A stretch of DNA of 45,567 nucleotides from Pseudomonadota bacterium (GTDB lineage: Bacteria > Pseudomonadota > Gammaproteobacteria > Pseudomonadales > Azotimanducaceae). Positions 1 to 12,534 of the stretch are shown here, in pieces. The notes under the pieces are model-generated. The model saw only the letters and a program-made list of their open reading frames with translations. It searched no databases and was not told where the DNA came from. The stretch spans positions 1 to 45,567 of the forward strand of contig JAQBUI010000031.1 of NCBI GenBank assembly GCA_027624035.1, in the 5' to 3' direction. The position numbers and the translations under genes are program-made. Each line of letters opens with the position of its first letter. Position 1 is the first letter of the stretch.

Positions 1-1881
<1,881 letters not shown>

Positions 1882-2006
1882 CAGGGACAGCGCCGTACAC
1901 CGGCAATGTCGGTGCAATACGAATATAATGACGACACAACCCGGGGCAGGGGTGCGACCCACAATCCTCTCCATGAAACGGGCCAATACGATCTGATGGA
2001 GTAAAT

Positions 2007-4132
<2,126 letters not shown>

Positions 4133-4133
4133 T

Positions 4134-4427
4134 ATGCCAGTGAAACCGCATCGCACAGCTATTGTCATGTCGGGTCTGCTGCTCCTGATCGGCGGGCTGC
4201 AGTATCGGCTTTGGGTGGGCGAGGGCTCGCTCGCTCACGTCAGTACCCTGTCCACCCAACTGGACACCAGTGCTGCGGGTAACAAGGCCATGGCGGAGCG
4301 TAACGCGGTCCTGAAGGCGGAGATCGTTGACTTGAAGCAGGGTGTTGACGCCATCGAAGAGAAAGCCCGCAGTGAGTTCGGTCTGATCAAGCGGGATGAG
4401 ACATTCTTCCTGCTGGTCGAAGACTAG
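4134..4427 (+). CDS. ftsB: Cell division protein FtsB
   Basis: FtsB is a small bitopic inner-membrane protein that joins FtsL and FtsQ in the divisome. The 97-residue product has a short cytoplasmic N-terminus, one hydrophobic segment at about residues 10-28, and a periplasmic coiled coil with the family pattern N-x2-L-x2-E-x3-L-x2-G-x3-IEE-x-AR (RNAVLKAEIVDLKQG then AIEEKARSEFG). I chose the ATG at 4134, one base after the eno stop. A longer reading from 4080 would overlap enolase and add 18 unlikely residues. Its place between eno and ispD is the classic one. Confidence 0.93.
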   Translation: MPVKPHRTAIVMSGLLLLIGGLQYRLWVGEGSLAHVSTLSTQLDTSAAGNKAMAERNAVLKAEIVDLKQGVDAIEEKARSEFGLIKRDETFFLLVED

Positions 4428-4433
4428 ACTTTC

Positions 4434-4518
4434 ATGGAAGTTCACTGCAACGAGGTGCCAGCGTGAGCACTTCCCCGTACGATTACGGCGTGACTGATAC
4501 GGGCACGCTGAGGGCTCC
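4434..4518 (+). repeat. Dispersed repeat family, copy B
   Basis: This copy begins ATGGAAGTTCAC, shares the block GGTGCCAGCGTGAGCAC (4454-4470) exactly with copy A, and has the 38-base core at 4481-4518 starting GATTACGGCGTG. It fills almost the whole ftsB-ispD gap and ends one base before the ATG at 4520. It carries an in-frame GTG at 4463 that could extend IspD by 19 residues (STSPYDYGVTDTGTLRAP after the start). It also contains a ten-codon frame starting at 4434 whose TGA overlaps that GTG. Confidence 0.6.
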
Positions 4519-4519
4519 T

Positions 4520-5218
4520 ATGGAGCGTCACGCGCTGTCCGGTATTTCTGTCGTGATCCCCGCCGCAGGTGCGGGTCGTCGCATGGGGTCGGCGGTCGCC
4601 AAGCAGTATTTGACGATCGCCGGTCGCACCATTCTGGAGATTACGCTGGGCCGGATTCTTGGCCTCGGCCCGGACCGGCTGGTACTGGTAGTCTCTGAGG
4701 GCGACGTTCTGTACCGGAACGTTCCGGGCACAGAGCACTGCGAGATTGTGATCGGCGGCGAGGCCCGATCTGACTCGGTTCGGGCCGGGCTGCGTGCGTT
4801 ACCGCCGGAAGATGATCGTCTGGTGATGATTCATGATGCGGTTCGTCCCTGTGTGCGGACCTCGGACATCATTCAACTCGTTAAAATCGCAGGCACCGGG
4901 GAGGCTGGCGGGCTCCTCGCAGTCCCCGTGGTGGATACCTTGAAATCCGGAGTCGGCGGCAGGGTGGATCGTACCGTCGATCGTACCGGGCTGTGGCAGG
5001 CCCAGACGCCCCAGCTGTTTCGATATGGCCAGCTGATGGCGGCACTGGCGAGCGCCTGCAGGGCTGGTGAGACCGTCACCGATGAAGCCGCGCTGCTGGA
5101 ACTCGCCGGTTTCAGGCCGTGCCTGGTTCAGGGCCATCGGGATAACATCAAAATCACGGACCCGGCCGACCTCGCCATGGCAGAACTCGTACTCGCTGCC
5201 CAGGGAGTGTGCCCGTGA
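4520..5218 (+). CDS. ispD: 2-C-methyl-D-erythritol 4-phosphate cytidylyltransferase
   Basis: IspD couples CTP with MEP to form CDP-methylerythritol in the non-mevalonate isoprenoid pathway. The nucleotidyltransferase signature VVIPAAGAGRRMG lies near the N-terminus, followed by KQYL, the VMIHDAVRPC motif, and TDEAALLE and IKITDPADL near the end. From the ATG at 4520, with GAGGG five bases upstream, the protein is 232 residues, close to the usual 236. An in-frame GTG at 4463 would give 251 residues, but the extra part is encoded entirely by repeat copy B, so I treat it as secondary. The stop overlaps the ispF start by GTGA. Confidence 0.93.
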   Translation: MERHALSGISVVIPAAGAGRRMGSAVAKQYLTIAGRTILEITLGRILGLGPDRLVLVVSEGDVLYRNVPGTEHCEIVIGGEARSDSVRAGLRALPPEDDRLVMIHDAVRPCVRTSDIIQLVKIAGTGEAGGLLAVPVVDTLKSGVGGRVDRTVDRTGLWQAQTPQLFRYGQLMAALASACRAGETVTDEAALLELAGFRPCLVQGHRDNIKITDPADLAMAELVLAAQGVCP

Positions 5219-5697
5219 GAATCGGGCAGGGCTTTGATGCACATCGGTTCGGGCCGGAAACCGGAGACTTTGAGGTGCGGCTCGGCGGCGTGTCGATGCC
5301 TAGTGAGCGCCGGATTCTGGCGCATTCTGATGGCGATGTATTGCTCCATGCCCTGATGGACGCCATTTTGGGCGCCCTTGCACTGGGCGATATTGGCAGA
5401 CACTTTCCAGACAGTGACGAGCGCTTCCGGGGGATCAACAGTCTTGATCTGCTGCGCCGGGTCATGGCACTGGCCGCGGCAGAGGGCTGGCACCTGGTTA
5501 ACGCAGATCTGACCCTGATCGCCCAGGCACCCCGGGTGGCGGCGCGGGCAGCGGACATGTGTGCGGTGATCGCTGATGCCTGCGGCACGGGCAAGCGGGC
5601 CATCAGCGTGAAAGCCACGACCACTGAAAAGATGGGAGCGATTGGCCAGGGCGAGGGTATTGCCGGACTCGCGGTCGTGCTGATGGAAACCACATGA
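5215..5697 (+). CDS. ispF: 2-C-methyl-D-erythritol 2,4-cyclodiphosphate synthase
   Basis: IspF closes the cyclodiphosphate ring in the MEP pathway and acts as a trimer with one zinc per site. The 160-residue protein has MRIGQGFDAHRF with the zinc ligands Asp and His, the LAHSDGDVLLHALMDAILGA segment with the third ligand, GDIGRHFPDSD, and the C-terminal KATTTEKMGAIGQGEGI. I chose the GTG at 5215, which gives the canonical MRIG start and a 4-base overlap with the ispD stop. GGGAG sits seven bases upstream. A GTG at 5209 would add two residues. Its own stop overlaps the truD ATG. Confidence 0.95.
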   Translation: MRIGQGFDAHRFGPETGDFEVRLGGVSMPSERRILAHSDGDVLLHALMDAILGALALGDIGRHFPDSDERFRGINSLDLLRRVMALAAAEGWHLVNADLTLIAQAPRVAARAADMCAVIADACGTGKRAISVKATTTEKMGAIGQGEGIAGLAVVLMETT

Positions 5698-6608
5698 TGT
5701 TGGCATTGAGATATCTGAATGCTGCACCTGTGGTGACGGGTTCTATTCGTCGCAGTGCGGCTGATTTTCGGGTGGCCGAGATCCCGCTGGAGTTGCCGGT
5801 AGAGTCAGGTGAGCATGTGTATCTTCTGATCGAGAAGGTGGAAGCGAATACCCACTGGGTGGCCCGGGAGATCGCCAGCTTCTGCGGTTTGCAGGAAGTC
5901 GACGTCAGCTATGCCGGGCGCAAGGACCGCCATGCCATCACCCGCCAGTGGTTCAGCTGCTATCTGCCCAAGGGTGATCCGGACTGGGATGCACTGTCCA
6001 TTGAGGGGGTCACGGTGCTGAAGGTGGCCCGCCACGAGCGCAAGCTGCGCCGGGGTGAGCTCAAGGGGAATCGTTTCACGCTCTGGATCCGCGATCTGGC
6101 GCCGTCCTATCGGATGGGGGAGGTCGATGATGCGCTGTCGAGCGTTCAGGTAAACGGTTTCCCGAACTACTTCGGCGAGCAGCGGTTTGGCCGCGACGGG
6201 CGTAATCTTGTTCTCGCGGATGCTTTCTTGAAGCGCGGCCGTGGCACGATCAGGGGTCGGGACATGCTCATTTCCGCGGCGCGGTCCTGCCTGTTCAATC
6301 ACTATCTGTCGAAGTGCATCGACGAGGGAGAGATTCCTGACAATGGGCCGCTCTATGGCCGGTCCCGGGACCCGCAACCGGGCGAGGACGACATGCCCGA
6401 AGCCTATGCCGGCTGGATCGAGGGTTTGCAACGACTCAAGGTAAAGGCCGGCACCCGGCCGATGCTCGTAAGGCCTCAGGAGATGTCCTGGCGTTTCGAC
6501 CGCCACGATATCTGTCTTTCATTTACATTACCGGCAGGAAGTTTCGCGACGTCGCTGCTGCGCGAGGTGGTGAACTATGCCGAGGATCAGCAAAGGACAG
6601 AGTCTTGA
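5694..6608 (+). CDS. truD: tRNA pseudouridine(13) synthase TruD
   Basis: TruD converts U13 of tRNA-Glu to pseudouridine. The 304-residue protein contains the family signature YAGRKDRHAITRQWFS with the catalytic aspartate, the early DFRVAEIPLELPVESGEHVYLLIEK split across the first 60 residues, NYFGEQRFGRDGRN in the middle, and a C-terminal GSFATSLLREV. It is about 45 residues shorter than the E. coli enzyme (349), which fits a smaller TRUD insertion domain. The ATG at 5694 overlaps the ispF stop (ATGA) and its stop overlaps the TTG of pcm. In E. coli surE would come next, but it is missing here. Confidence 0.93.
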   Translation: MMLALRYLNAAPVVTGSIRRSAADFRVAEIPLELPVESGEHVYLLIEKVEANTHWVAREIASFCGLQEVDVSYAGRKDRHAITRQWFSCYLPKGDPDWDALSIEGVTVLKVARHERKLRRGELKGNRFTLWIRDLAPSYRMGEVDDALSSVQVNGFPNYFGEQRFGRDGRNLVLADAFLKRGRGTIRGRDMLISAARSCLFNHYLSKCIDEGEIPDNGPLYGRSRDPQPGEDDMPEAYAGWIEGLQRLKVKAGTRPMLVRPQEMSWRFDRHDICLSFTLPAGSFATSLLREVVNYAEDQQRTES

Positions 6609-7282
6609 GTGGTGAAACGGATTTGATCGGGGTCGGCATGACCTCACAGCGAACCCGCAACCGATTGACGGATCGGCTGCGGGTTCAGGGTATTGTTGAT
6701 CACCACATCCTTGGCGTGATCGGCTCTACCCCAAGACACCTGTTTGTGGATGAGGCGCTCTCTCATCGGGCCTACGAGGACACAAGCCTGCCAATCGGCT
6801 TCAACCAGACTATTTCCCAGCCCTATATCGTGGCACGTATGACAGAGGTTCTGCTGAGCGAGGGCCCGGTTGATAACGTGCTCGAAGTGGGCACCGGGTC
6901 AGGATATCAGGCGGTGATACTGGCGCAGTTGGTCAAGCGAGTGTTCACCGTTGAGCGGATTGGGCCCTTGCTCGAGAAGGCCGCTGCGCGATTCAGGATG
7001 CTGCGGCTACGAAACATCAGTTACCGCCATGCCGATGGGGGTGTTGGTTGGCCCGAACGTGGCCCGTTTGACGGGATCATCGTCACGGCATCGCCGAGGC
7101 ACATCCCGCAGGAACTGGTTGATCAGCTTGCCGAGGGTGGCCGTATGGTCCTGCCGCTGGGTACAGACGATGGCACCGGGGATACCCAGAATCTGGTGCT
7201 GGTCACGCGCACCAGTGAAGGCTTTGTTTCCGAGGTCCTTGAGCCCGTTCACTTCGTTCCGCTGGTCAAGGGTAAGAGCTGA
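6605..7282 (+). CDS. pcm: Protein-L-isoaspartate O-methyltransferase
   Basis: Pcm methylates L-isoaspartyl residues in aged proteins with S-adenosylmethionine, starting their repair. The 225-residue product has the family's N-terminal half (R-x-G-I region, TPRHLFVDEAL, AYEDTSLPIGFNQTISQPY) and the SAM-binding motif VLEVGTGSGYQAVILA, then the post-motif segment PFDGIIVTA. The start is the TTG at 6605, which overlaps the truD stop as TTGA. An internal ATG at 6638 could be used instead and would lose 11 residues. Two bases separate its stop from the DUF368 gene. Confidence 0.93.
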   Translation: MSGETDLIGVGMTSQRTRNRLTDRLRVQGIVDHHILGVIGSTPRHLFVDEALSHRAYEDTSLPIGFNQTISQPYIVARMTEVLLSEGPVDNVLEVGTGSGYQAVILAQLVKRVFTVERIGPLLEKAAARFRMLRLRNISYRHADGGVGWPERGPFDGIIVTASPRHIPQELVDQLAEGGRMVLPLGTDDGTGDTQNLVLVTRTSEGFVSEVLEPVHFVPLVKGKS

Positions 7283-7283
7283 C

Positions 7284-8240
7284 ATGCATTCACACGTTCG
7301 CACCGTCGTGGTGGGTGTCCTGATGGGCGCGGCTGAAATTGTCCCTGGCGTGTCTGGCGGAACCATTGCCTTCATTTCAGGCATCTATGAACGGCTGGTG
7401 AATGCCGTGAAGCGCTTTAACCCCATGCTGCTGGTGAAGCTTAAGGACCACGGTATCGCCCGGGTGTGGCGGGATACCGATGCCACCTTCCTGCTGATAC
7501 TGTTCGCCTCCATGGGTGCATCGGTGCTGATGCTGGCAAAGGCCATCAGCTATCTGCTGCACAATGAGCCCATCGCCGTCTGGTCGTTTTTCTTCGGACT
7601 GGTGCTGGCATCGGTGTGGGCGGTCGGGCGATCGACTGATTTGCGCAAGCTCGACACGTGGATGCTGGCTGTTCTGGGTGTTTCCATTGGTTTCTTCATG
7701 ACCCATCTGGCGCCCATCGAACTTGAGCCGTCGCCGCTGACCCTGTTTCTGGGTGGCATGATCGCGGTGTGTGCCTGGATACTCCCCGGCATATCCGGCA
7801 GCTTCATCCTGCTGATCCTGGGGCTTTATGGATTCGTGGTAGAAGCGATCAGGTCCTTGGATCTCGTGAGCGTACTGTCGCTCGCGACGGGGTGCGCCAT
7901 TGGCCTCGTGAGTTTTGCGCAGGTCCTGTCGTTCCTGCTGGCACGGTTTCGCAACGAGACGCTTTCGCTGCTGACCGGGTTCATGCTGGGTGCGCTCGGC
8001 AAGCTGTGGCCCTGGAAATTTACGGTCAGCTACCAGTTGAAGTCCGATGGCACGCAGATACCCGTGGCCGAAGAAGCGCTATTGCCACAGTCCTACCTTG
8101 ATATGACGGGTCAGGATCCTCAACTACTGATTGCTGCGACCTGTGCGCTCGGTGGCATCGTCCTGGTGATTCTGATCGACTGGTTTGCCCTCGCTCGTGA
8201 CGCCCGCGACTCTCGCGACGGTGGTGATGCGAAGTCATGA
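7284..8240 (+). CDS. popT: DUF368 membrane protein, predicted PopT undecaprenyl-phosphate translocase
   Basis: This is a 318-residue inner-membrane protein with roughly eight hydrophobic segments. It has the two family re-entrant motifs: AAEIVPGVSGGTIAFISGIY near residue 20 and WILPGISGSFILLILGLYG near residue 170. DUF368 proteins have been shown in other bacteria to return undecaprenyl phosphate, the lipid carrier for envelope glycans, across the membrane. That role here is inferred from the family. I took the ATG at 7284, two bases after the pcm stop; a longer upstream frame lies inside pcm. The gene sits where nlpD normally follows pcm and overlaps nlpD by 14 bases, so an envelope job fits its neighbours. 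Confidence 0.85.
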   Translation: MHSHVRTVVVGVLMGAAEIVPGVSGGTIAFISGIYERLVNAVKRFNPMLLVKLKDHGIARVWRDTDATFLLILFASMGASVLMLAKAISYLLHNEPIAVWSFFFGLVLASVWAVGRSTDLRKLDTWMLAVLGVSIGFFMTHLAPIELEPSPLTLFLGGMIAVCAWILPGISGSFILLILGLYGFVVEAIRSLDLVSVLSLATGCAIGLVSFAQVLSFLLARFRNETLSLLTGFMLGALGKLWPWKFTVSYQLKSDGTQIPVAEEALLPQSYLDMTGQDPQLLIAATCALGGIVLVILIDWFALARDARDSRDGGDAKS

Positions 8241-8973
8241 TGCAGCCTTGCTGGGCCTGCTGCTGGCTTCGGCATTGCTGGTGTCGGGATGCGGTTCCCA
8301 GGGCACGGTCCCTGTGGTTGATATTGGCCAGGACCGGACATCGGGAGCGAAGTATCATCGGGTGATCAGAGGCGAGACGCTGTATTCCATCGCCTTCAAC
8401 TATGGCTTTGACTATCGGGAACTGGCCGCCGCCAATAACATCGAGCCGCCCTATACCATCTTCATCGATCAGAAGATTGACATCTCCGGTGCTGGTCGCA
8501 CGGTGAAGCAGTCCGGGCCCAGGGAAAGACCGCGCAAGCCCGTGGCCAAGCCGCCCGAGTCGACACCATCGGGCAGTGGGGACGATCGGGTGAAATGGTC
8601 GTGGCCGCTGTCAGGTGAAGTCATCAAGCCCTTCTCACTGTCGGGCGACCTGAACAAGGGGATCGATATTGCCGGACGCATGGGGGACCCTGTCAAAGCG
8701 GCCGCGGATGGCGTGGTGGTCTATGCCGGTGGCAATCTTCGAGGCTATGGCAAGCTGGTGATCATCAAGCATAACGATCTGTATCTCAGCGCCTACGGCA
8801 ACAATCAGGAGGTGCTGGTGCAGGAGGGTGAGCACATCCGGCGCGGGCAGACCGTGGCGCGAGTGGGGCAGAGCGCCAGCCAGGTCGAGATGCTGCACTT
8901 TGAGGTTCGGCTGAACGGCAAGCCGAGAGACCCGATTGGTATTCTGCCTTCGCGTGAAGGAAGCTCTGACTAA
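8227..8973 (+). CDS. nlpD: NlpD-like lipoprotein, LysM plus degenerate LytM domain
   Basis: NlpD is an outer-membrane lipoprotein that activates the AmiC cell-wall amidase during cell separation. The 248-residue product has a lipoprotein signal with the lipobox LVSGC, a LysM domain at about residues 40-85 (YHRVIRGETLYSIAFNYGF), a linker rich in proline and basic residues, and a LytM/M23 domain at about 125-240 (GIDIAGRMGDPVKAAADG, RGYGKLVIIKHND, LHFEVRLNGKP). The zinc ligands of active M23 peptidases are missing: GIDIAG lacks the His, and SAYGNN replaces the usual HxH. This is expected for an activator rather than an enzyme. The ATG at 8227 overlaps the end of the DUF368 gene. No rpoS follows. 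Confidence 0.9.
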   Translation: MRSHDAALLGLLLASALLVSGCGSQGTVPVVDIGQDRTSGAKYHRVIRGETLYSIAFNYGFDYRELAAANNIEPPYTIFIDQKIDISGAGRTVKQSGPRERPRKPVAKPPESTPSGSGDDRVKWSWPLSGEVIKPFSLSGDLNKGIDIAGRMGDPVKAAADGVVVYAGGNLRGYGKLVIIKHNDLYLSAYGNNQEVLVQEGEHIRRGQTVARVGQSASQVEMLHFEVRLNGKPRDPIGILPSREGSSD

Positions 8974-9090
8974 ACGTGAGAGCAGTTCGCTTGCAGAAAC
9001 TGTGGGTGATTTCAACGTCGACCTTCGACTGCGATATCGCGGACAGGGACCCTTTTTGAGAGGTTTACTGGACCTCGTCAGTGCCGGGAG

Positions 9091-9108
9091 TGTAGGAGAT
9101 GTCGTAAA
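9091..9108 (+). promoter_or_regulatory. Possible GacA-type upstream activating site
   Basis: TGTAGG, six bases, CGTAAA resembles the GacA site TGTAAG-N6-CTTACA that drives rsmY and rsmZ in Pseudomonas. The left half matches 5/6 and the right half 4/6. It lies about 140-155 bases upstream of the predicted RNA start, a spacing similar to the known rsm genes. The match is imperfect and rests on one site, so it is only suggestive. Confidence 0.4.
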
Positions 9109-9212
9109 TCCGTGTAGGATAGATGCCCGGAAATGTGCCTGAAATATCCGTAACTTGTTGAATAATATGGATAAACCAGGAACCATTCGGCCATCAGCCC
9201 GCCCTGCCTCAA

Positions 9213-9240
9213 TTGCCCATGGCCGTTGCGGTGTTAAACT
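9213..9240 (+). promoter_or_regulatory. Predicted sigma-70 promoter of the RsmZ-like RNA
   Basis: TTGCCC at 9213-9218 (4/6 of the -35 consensus) is followed after 16 bases by TAAACT at 9235-9240 (4/6 of the -10 consensus). A TG at 9232-9233 gives an extended -10. Transcription would start near 9247, just before the first GGA motif. Confidence 0.5.
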
Positions 9241-9246
9241 GGGGCC

Positions 9247-9368
9247 ATCTCGCAAGGATTCGAGGGATTCGAGAAAGGGATCAGGCTACCACGGCTTGAA
9301 TTGCAGGGAAGCAACAGGAAGGGACTCCGCTAACAGGAAACGATTCGCCGGTCGTTTCCTGTTTTTTT
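9247..9368 (+). ncRNA. rsmZ: Candidate RsmZ/CsrB-family CsrA-sequestering small RNA
   Basis: An RNA of about 120 bases is predicted from a promoter at 9213-9240 to a strong terminator ending near 9368. It contains seven GGA motifs (at 9256, 9265, 9278, 9307, 9317, 9322 and 9336). Several lie in hairpin loops: CTCG-CAAGGATT-CGAG at 9249-9264 and TTGC-AGGGAA-GCAA at 9301-9314. An alternative stem, TCGA-GGGAT-TCGA, lies at 9260-9272. GGA in loops is the hallmark of RNAs that titrate CsrA/RsmA. The position next to fdxA and mutS is that of rsmZ in Pseudomonas, and csrA is encoded at 38.8 kb. Rpos, normally between nlpD and this RNA, is absent. Expression and CsrA binding are inferred. Confidence 0.75.
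9332..9368 (+). terminator. Rho-independent terminator of the RsmZ-like RNA
   Basis: AACAGGAAACGA (9332-9343) pairs perfectly over 12 bases with TCGTTTCCTGTT (9352-9363). The loop is eight bases, and seven T residues span 9362-9368. It is a textbook intrinsic terminator for plus-strand transcription, 50 bases short of the convergent fdxA end. Confidence 0.92.
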
Positions 9369-9417
9369 ATGCGCATCTCCCGGTCTTTGCCTACTCCGTT
9401 GCCCCGGGAGAGGTTCT

Positions 9418-9741
9418 TTACCTCTCAAGATACTGAAGTTTGTCCTTCACCTCCGCCCAATCTTCAGCGTCGTCGAGTGGTTCTTTTTTCTCTGTGATAT
9501 TGGGCCAGATTTCCGCGAGTTCAGCATTCAGTTCGAGGAACTGATGTTCTGCTTCCGGCAATTCATCTTCAGAGAAGATGGCGTCCACCGGACACTCTGG
9601 TTCGCACAGCGCGCAATCAATACACTCGTCCGGGTGAATGACCAGAAAATTGGGCCCCTCGTAAAAACAGTCGACCGGGCAGACCTCCACGCAGTCAGTG
9701 TGTTTACATTTGATACATGCGTCGCTTACCACGAAAGTCAT
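9418..9741 (-). CDS. fdxA: 7Fe/8Fe ferredoxin FdxA
   Basis: FdxA is a small soluble electron carrier. The 107-residue protein opens [17 protein letters not shown], continues [12 protein letters not shown], and has a second ferredoxin motif [16 protein letters not shown]. The nine cysteines fit the [3Fe-4S]/[4Fe-4S] FdxA arrangement, and the acidic C-terminal extension is typical. It follows mutS on the same strand, as in Pseudomonas, but with a 183-base gap and its own predicted promoter, so it is probably transcribed separately. Confidence 0.95.
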   Translation of the reverse strand: MTFVVSDACIKCKHTDCVEVCPVDCFYEGPNFLVIHPDECIDCALCEPECPVDAIFSEDELPEAEHQFLELNAELAEIWPNITEKKEPLDDAEDWAEVKDKLQYLER

Positions 9742-9882
9742 AATGATGGGTCCTTTTGTCGTCTGTCCCTTTTTGGTCAGCCCGTCGTTACGGTCGCTTT
9801 GTGCGCCTGTCTGAAAACAGGGGCGGCGACGGGTTCGTCCTGACGGTCCGTCGGTGTCCGGGCTGGCCGCGGAAAAGAGGGC

Positions 9883-9910
9883 ATTCTAGCAGCTTTTGCG
9901 GCCCAGACAA
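9883..9910 (-). promoter_or_regulatory. Predicted fdxA promoter
   Basis: On the minus strand TTGTCT (9910-9905) is followed after 16 bases by TAGAAT (9888-9883). This is a good sigma-70 pair about 140 bases upstream of the fdxA start. It overlaps no coding sequence and lies just after the mutS stop. Confidence 0.55.
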
Positions 9911-9924
9911 CGTGCGCGTCGCGG

Positions 9925-12534
9925 TCATGATTCAGGCAACAATGCCTGCAGTTCATAGATCAGATTCAGAGCCGCTCGGGGGGAAAGATCATCCACATTG
10001 ACACGCCCAAGGCGCTCGGCCAGTTCACTTATCGCCGCTGGCGGTGGTGGAAGAAACAGATCCGATTGAAGCGGTGATCCGTCCCGGCGGATTTCATTTT
10101 CCTCAAGGGATATCAGCTTGAGCCTGGCCGCCTCGATGACGTCCCGGGGGATGCCAGCGAGTTTCGCGACCTGCAGGCCGTAGCTCTGGCTGGCAGGACC
10201 ATCGTTAACGGCATACATGAAGATGATGCGTTCGTCATACTCTTTGGCGGTAAGGTGCACATTGGCCGTGGCTGGCAGTTCATCGGCCAGTGAGGTCAGT
10301 TCAAAGTAGTGGGTTGCGAACAGCGTGAACGAGCCCACCAGTTCGGCCATATGGCGTGCGCAGGCCCATGCGAGGGACAGACCATCGAAGGTGGAGGTCC
10401 CCCGGCCGATCTCATCCAGCAGCACGAGGCTCCTTCTCGTCGCGTTGTTCAAAATCATTGCGGTCTCGGTCATTTCTACCATGAACGTTGATCGGCCGCT
10501 CGCCAGATCATCAGAAGAGCCGATTCTCGTGAAGATCCGGTCGGTCTCACCGATCATGGCGTTGCGGGCCGGTACGAAACTGCCGATGTGCGCCAGGATG
10601 ACGATCTGGGCAATCTGCCGCATATAAGTGGATTTTCCACCCATGTTGGGGCCGGTGATGATCAACATACGGCGCTCGTCATCCAGCGTCAGGTCGTTGG
10701 GGATGAAGGGGTCATCCAGCATCTGCTCCACGACCAGATGTCGACCCTCCTCGATGTCCAGTACAGGTTCGTCGCTGAGCCTCGGGCGGGTTAACGACAG
10801 CGACGTGGCGCGTTCGGCCAGGTTGGCGAGAGCATCGAGTTCGGCAATGGCGCCGGCCGTTGCCTGCAGAGGGCGCAGTGCCTGCAGCAGTGCATCCAGC
10901 AATTGCTCGTACAGAATCCGCTCCCTGGCGAGGGCGCGGCTTTTGGCGGACAGTGCCTTGTCCTCAAAGGTCTTGAGCTCAGGGGTAATGAATCGTTCGG
11001 CGTTCTTCAGGGTCTGGCGACGAACATAGTGCGCTGGCGCACGTTCTGACTGGGTACGGCTGACCTCAATGTAGTAACCATGAACCCGGTTGTAGCCTAC
11101 CTTCAATGAGGACAGCCCGGTTTGTTCCCGTTCCTGATTTTCCAGTCGCAGCAGGTAGTCTGCAGCGTTTTCACTGATGCCCCGCAGTTCGTCCAGCTCG
11201 TCATCGAAGCCCGGAGCGATCACACCACCCTCACGAATGACCATGGGGGGATTGTCGATGATCGCGCGATGCAGCAGGTCGCTGGTCTGCGGTAACGGCT
11301 GGCACTGGCTGCCCAGTTCCGGGATTCTTGATGTTTCCTGTGAAGCCTGTGGCCCGAGTTCAGAAGGTTCTGATGCAGACAGCACAGAGAGGGCCGTTTG
11401 AAGTTCTGGGAGCGCCGCCAGAGCATCGCGCAGCCGGGCGAGGTCCCTTGGCCTTGCCGAACGCAACGCGACCCGGGCGAGAATCCGCTCCATGTCGCCA
11501 ATCCTGCCAAGGAGTACCTGCAGGGGCTCCCAGGCAAAGTCCTGCTGAAGCCGAGCGACGGCGTCCAGGCGTGCTTCCAGGGTCTGCCGTTCCCGGATCG
11601 GACGATTGATCCAGCGTCGCAGCAGGCGCCCGCCCATGGCCGTTCGGGTGCGGTTGATCACCGCCAGCAGGGTATTGTCCTGGCCACCGGCGAGGTTGGT
11701 GTCGAGTTCCAGATTGCGGCGTGACGCAGGGTCGATCATAACGGCCTCGTCGCGGTTTACCAGGCGCAGGGCTTGTACGTGGGGCAGTTCTCCGCGCTGG
11801 GTTTCCCGAACATAGGTGATCAGACAGCCAGCGGCCCTGACGGCCAGTGAATCATGATCCACACCAAAGCCGGACAGATCCAGGGTCCTGAACTGGTCCG
11901 TCAGGACCGTGACCGCGCTGCTGGTCTCAAACTCCCAGACGGGCCGCTGCCGAACTCCTCTCCTGGACGTGACCACATCGGGGTAGGCAACACCATCAGC
12001 GATGAGTAGTTCGGCCGGTTTCAGCCGATGCAGTTCACTCGCAAGAGCGTCTTCATCATGGATGTCCTCAATCTCAAACCTGCCACTCGCGAGATCCAGT
12101 GTGGCCAATCCCCAGCCCCTGCCATCACAGGACAGTGCAGCAATCAGATTGTCGGTGCCTGCGTCGAGCAGGGCGTCTTCCGTGAGGGTGCCGGGGGTGA
12201 CGATCCGAACTACCTTGCGTTCCACCGGGCCCTTGGAGGTAGCCGGGTCGCCGATCTGCTCACAGATGGCCACCGAGACCCCGAGCTTCACCAGCCGAGC
12301 CAAATAGGTATCCACGGAGTGAAATGGTACCCCGCACATGGGTATCGGCTGACCATTGGACTGGCCCCTGGCCGTCAGCGTGATGTCCATCAGGCTCGCG
12401 GCACGCTTCGCATCGTCATGGAACAGTTCGTAGAAATCACCCATGCGATAGAACAGAAGCTGATCTGGATGATCTGCCTTGATGCTGAGGTATTGCTGCA
12501 TCATAGGGGTGTGTTGTGAGGTGTCAGACGTCAT
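9925..12534 (-). CDS. mutS: DNA mismatch repair protein MutS
   Basis: MutS recognises mismatches and recruits MutL. The 869-residue protein is full length. The N-terminal mismatch-reading domain has the Phe-x-Glu motif in RMGDFYELF (Phe34, Glu36). The clamp and lever regions follow in the middle, and the C-terminal ATPase has Walker [14 protein letters not shown] and the [12 protein letters not shown] signature. The tail (about residues 800-869) resembles the tetramer-forming region. The start overlaps the end of a 74-codon upstream reading frame by 11 bases. fdxA lies downstream on the same strand. Confidence 0.97.
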   Translation of the reverse strand: MTSDTSQHTPMMQQYLSIKADHPDQLLFYRMGDFYELFHDDAKRAASLMDITLTARGQSNGQPIPMCGVPFHSVDTYLARLVKLGVSVAICEQIGDPATSKGPVERKVVRIVTPGTLTEDALLDAGTDNLIAALSCDGRGWGLATLDLASGRFEIEDIHDEDALASELHRLKPAELLIADGVAYPDVVTSRRGVRQRPVWEFETSSAVTVLTDQFRTLDLSGFGVDHDSLAVRAAGCLITYVRETQRGELPHVQALRLVNRDEAVMIDPASRRNLELDTNLAGGQDNTLLAVINRTRTAMGGRLLRRWINRPIRERQTLEARLDAVARLQQDFAWEPLQVLLGRIGDMERILARVALRSARPRDLARLRDALAALPELQTALSVLSASEPSELGPQASQETSRIPELGSQCQPLPQTSDLLHRAIIDNPPMVIREGGVIAPGFDDELDELRGISENAADYLLRLENQEREQTGLSSLKVGYNRVHGYYIEVSRTQSERAPAHYVRRQTLKNAERFITPELKTFEDKALSAKSRALARERILYEQLLDALLQALRPLQATAGAIAELDALANLAERATSLSLTRPRLSDEPVLDIEEGRHLVVEQMLDDPFIPNDLTLDDERRMLIITGPNMGGKSTYMRQIAQIVILAHIGSFVPARNAMIGETDRIFTRIGSSDDLASGRSTFMVEMTETAMILNNATRRSLVLLDEIGRGTSTFDGLSLAWACARHMAELVGSFTLFATHYFELTSLADELPATANVHLTAKEYDERIIFMYAVNDGPASQSYGLQVAKLAGIPRDVIEAARLKLISLEENEIRRDGSPLQSDLFLPPPPAAISELAERLGRVNVDDLSPRAALNLIYELQALLPES

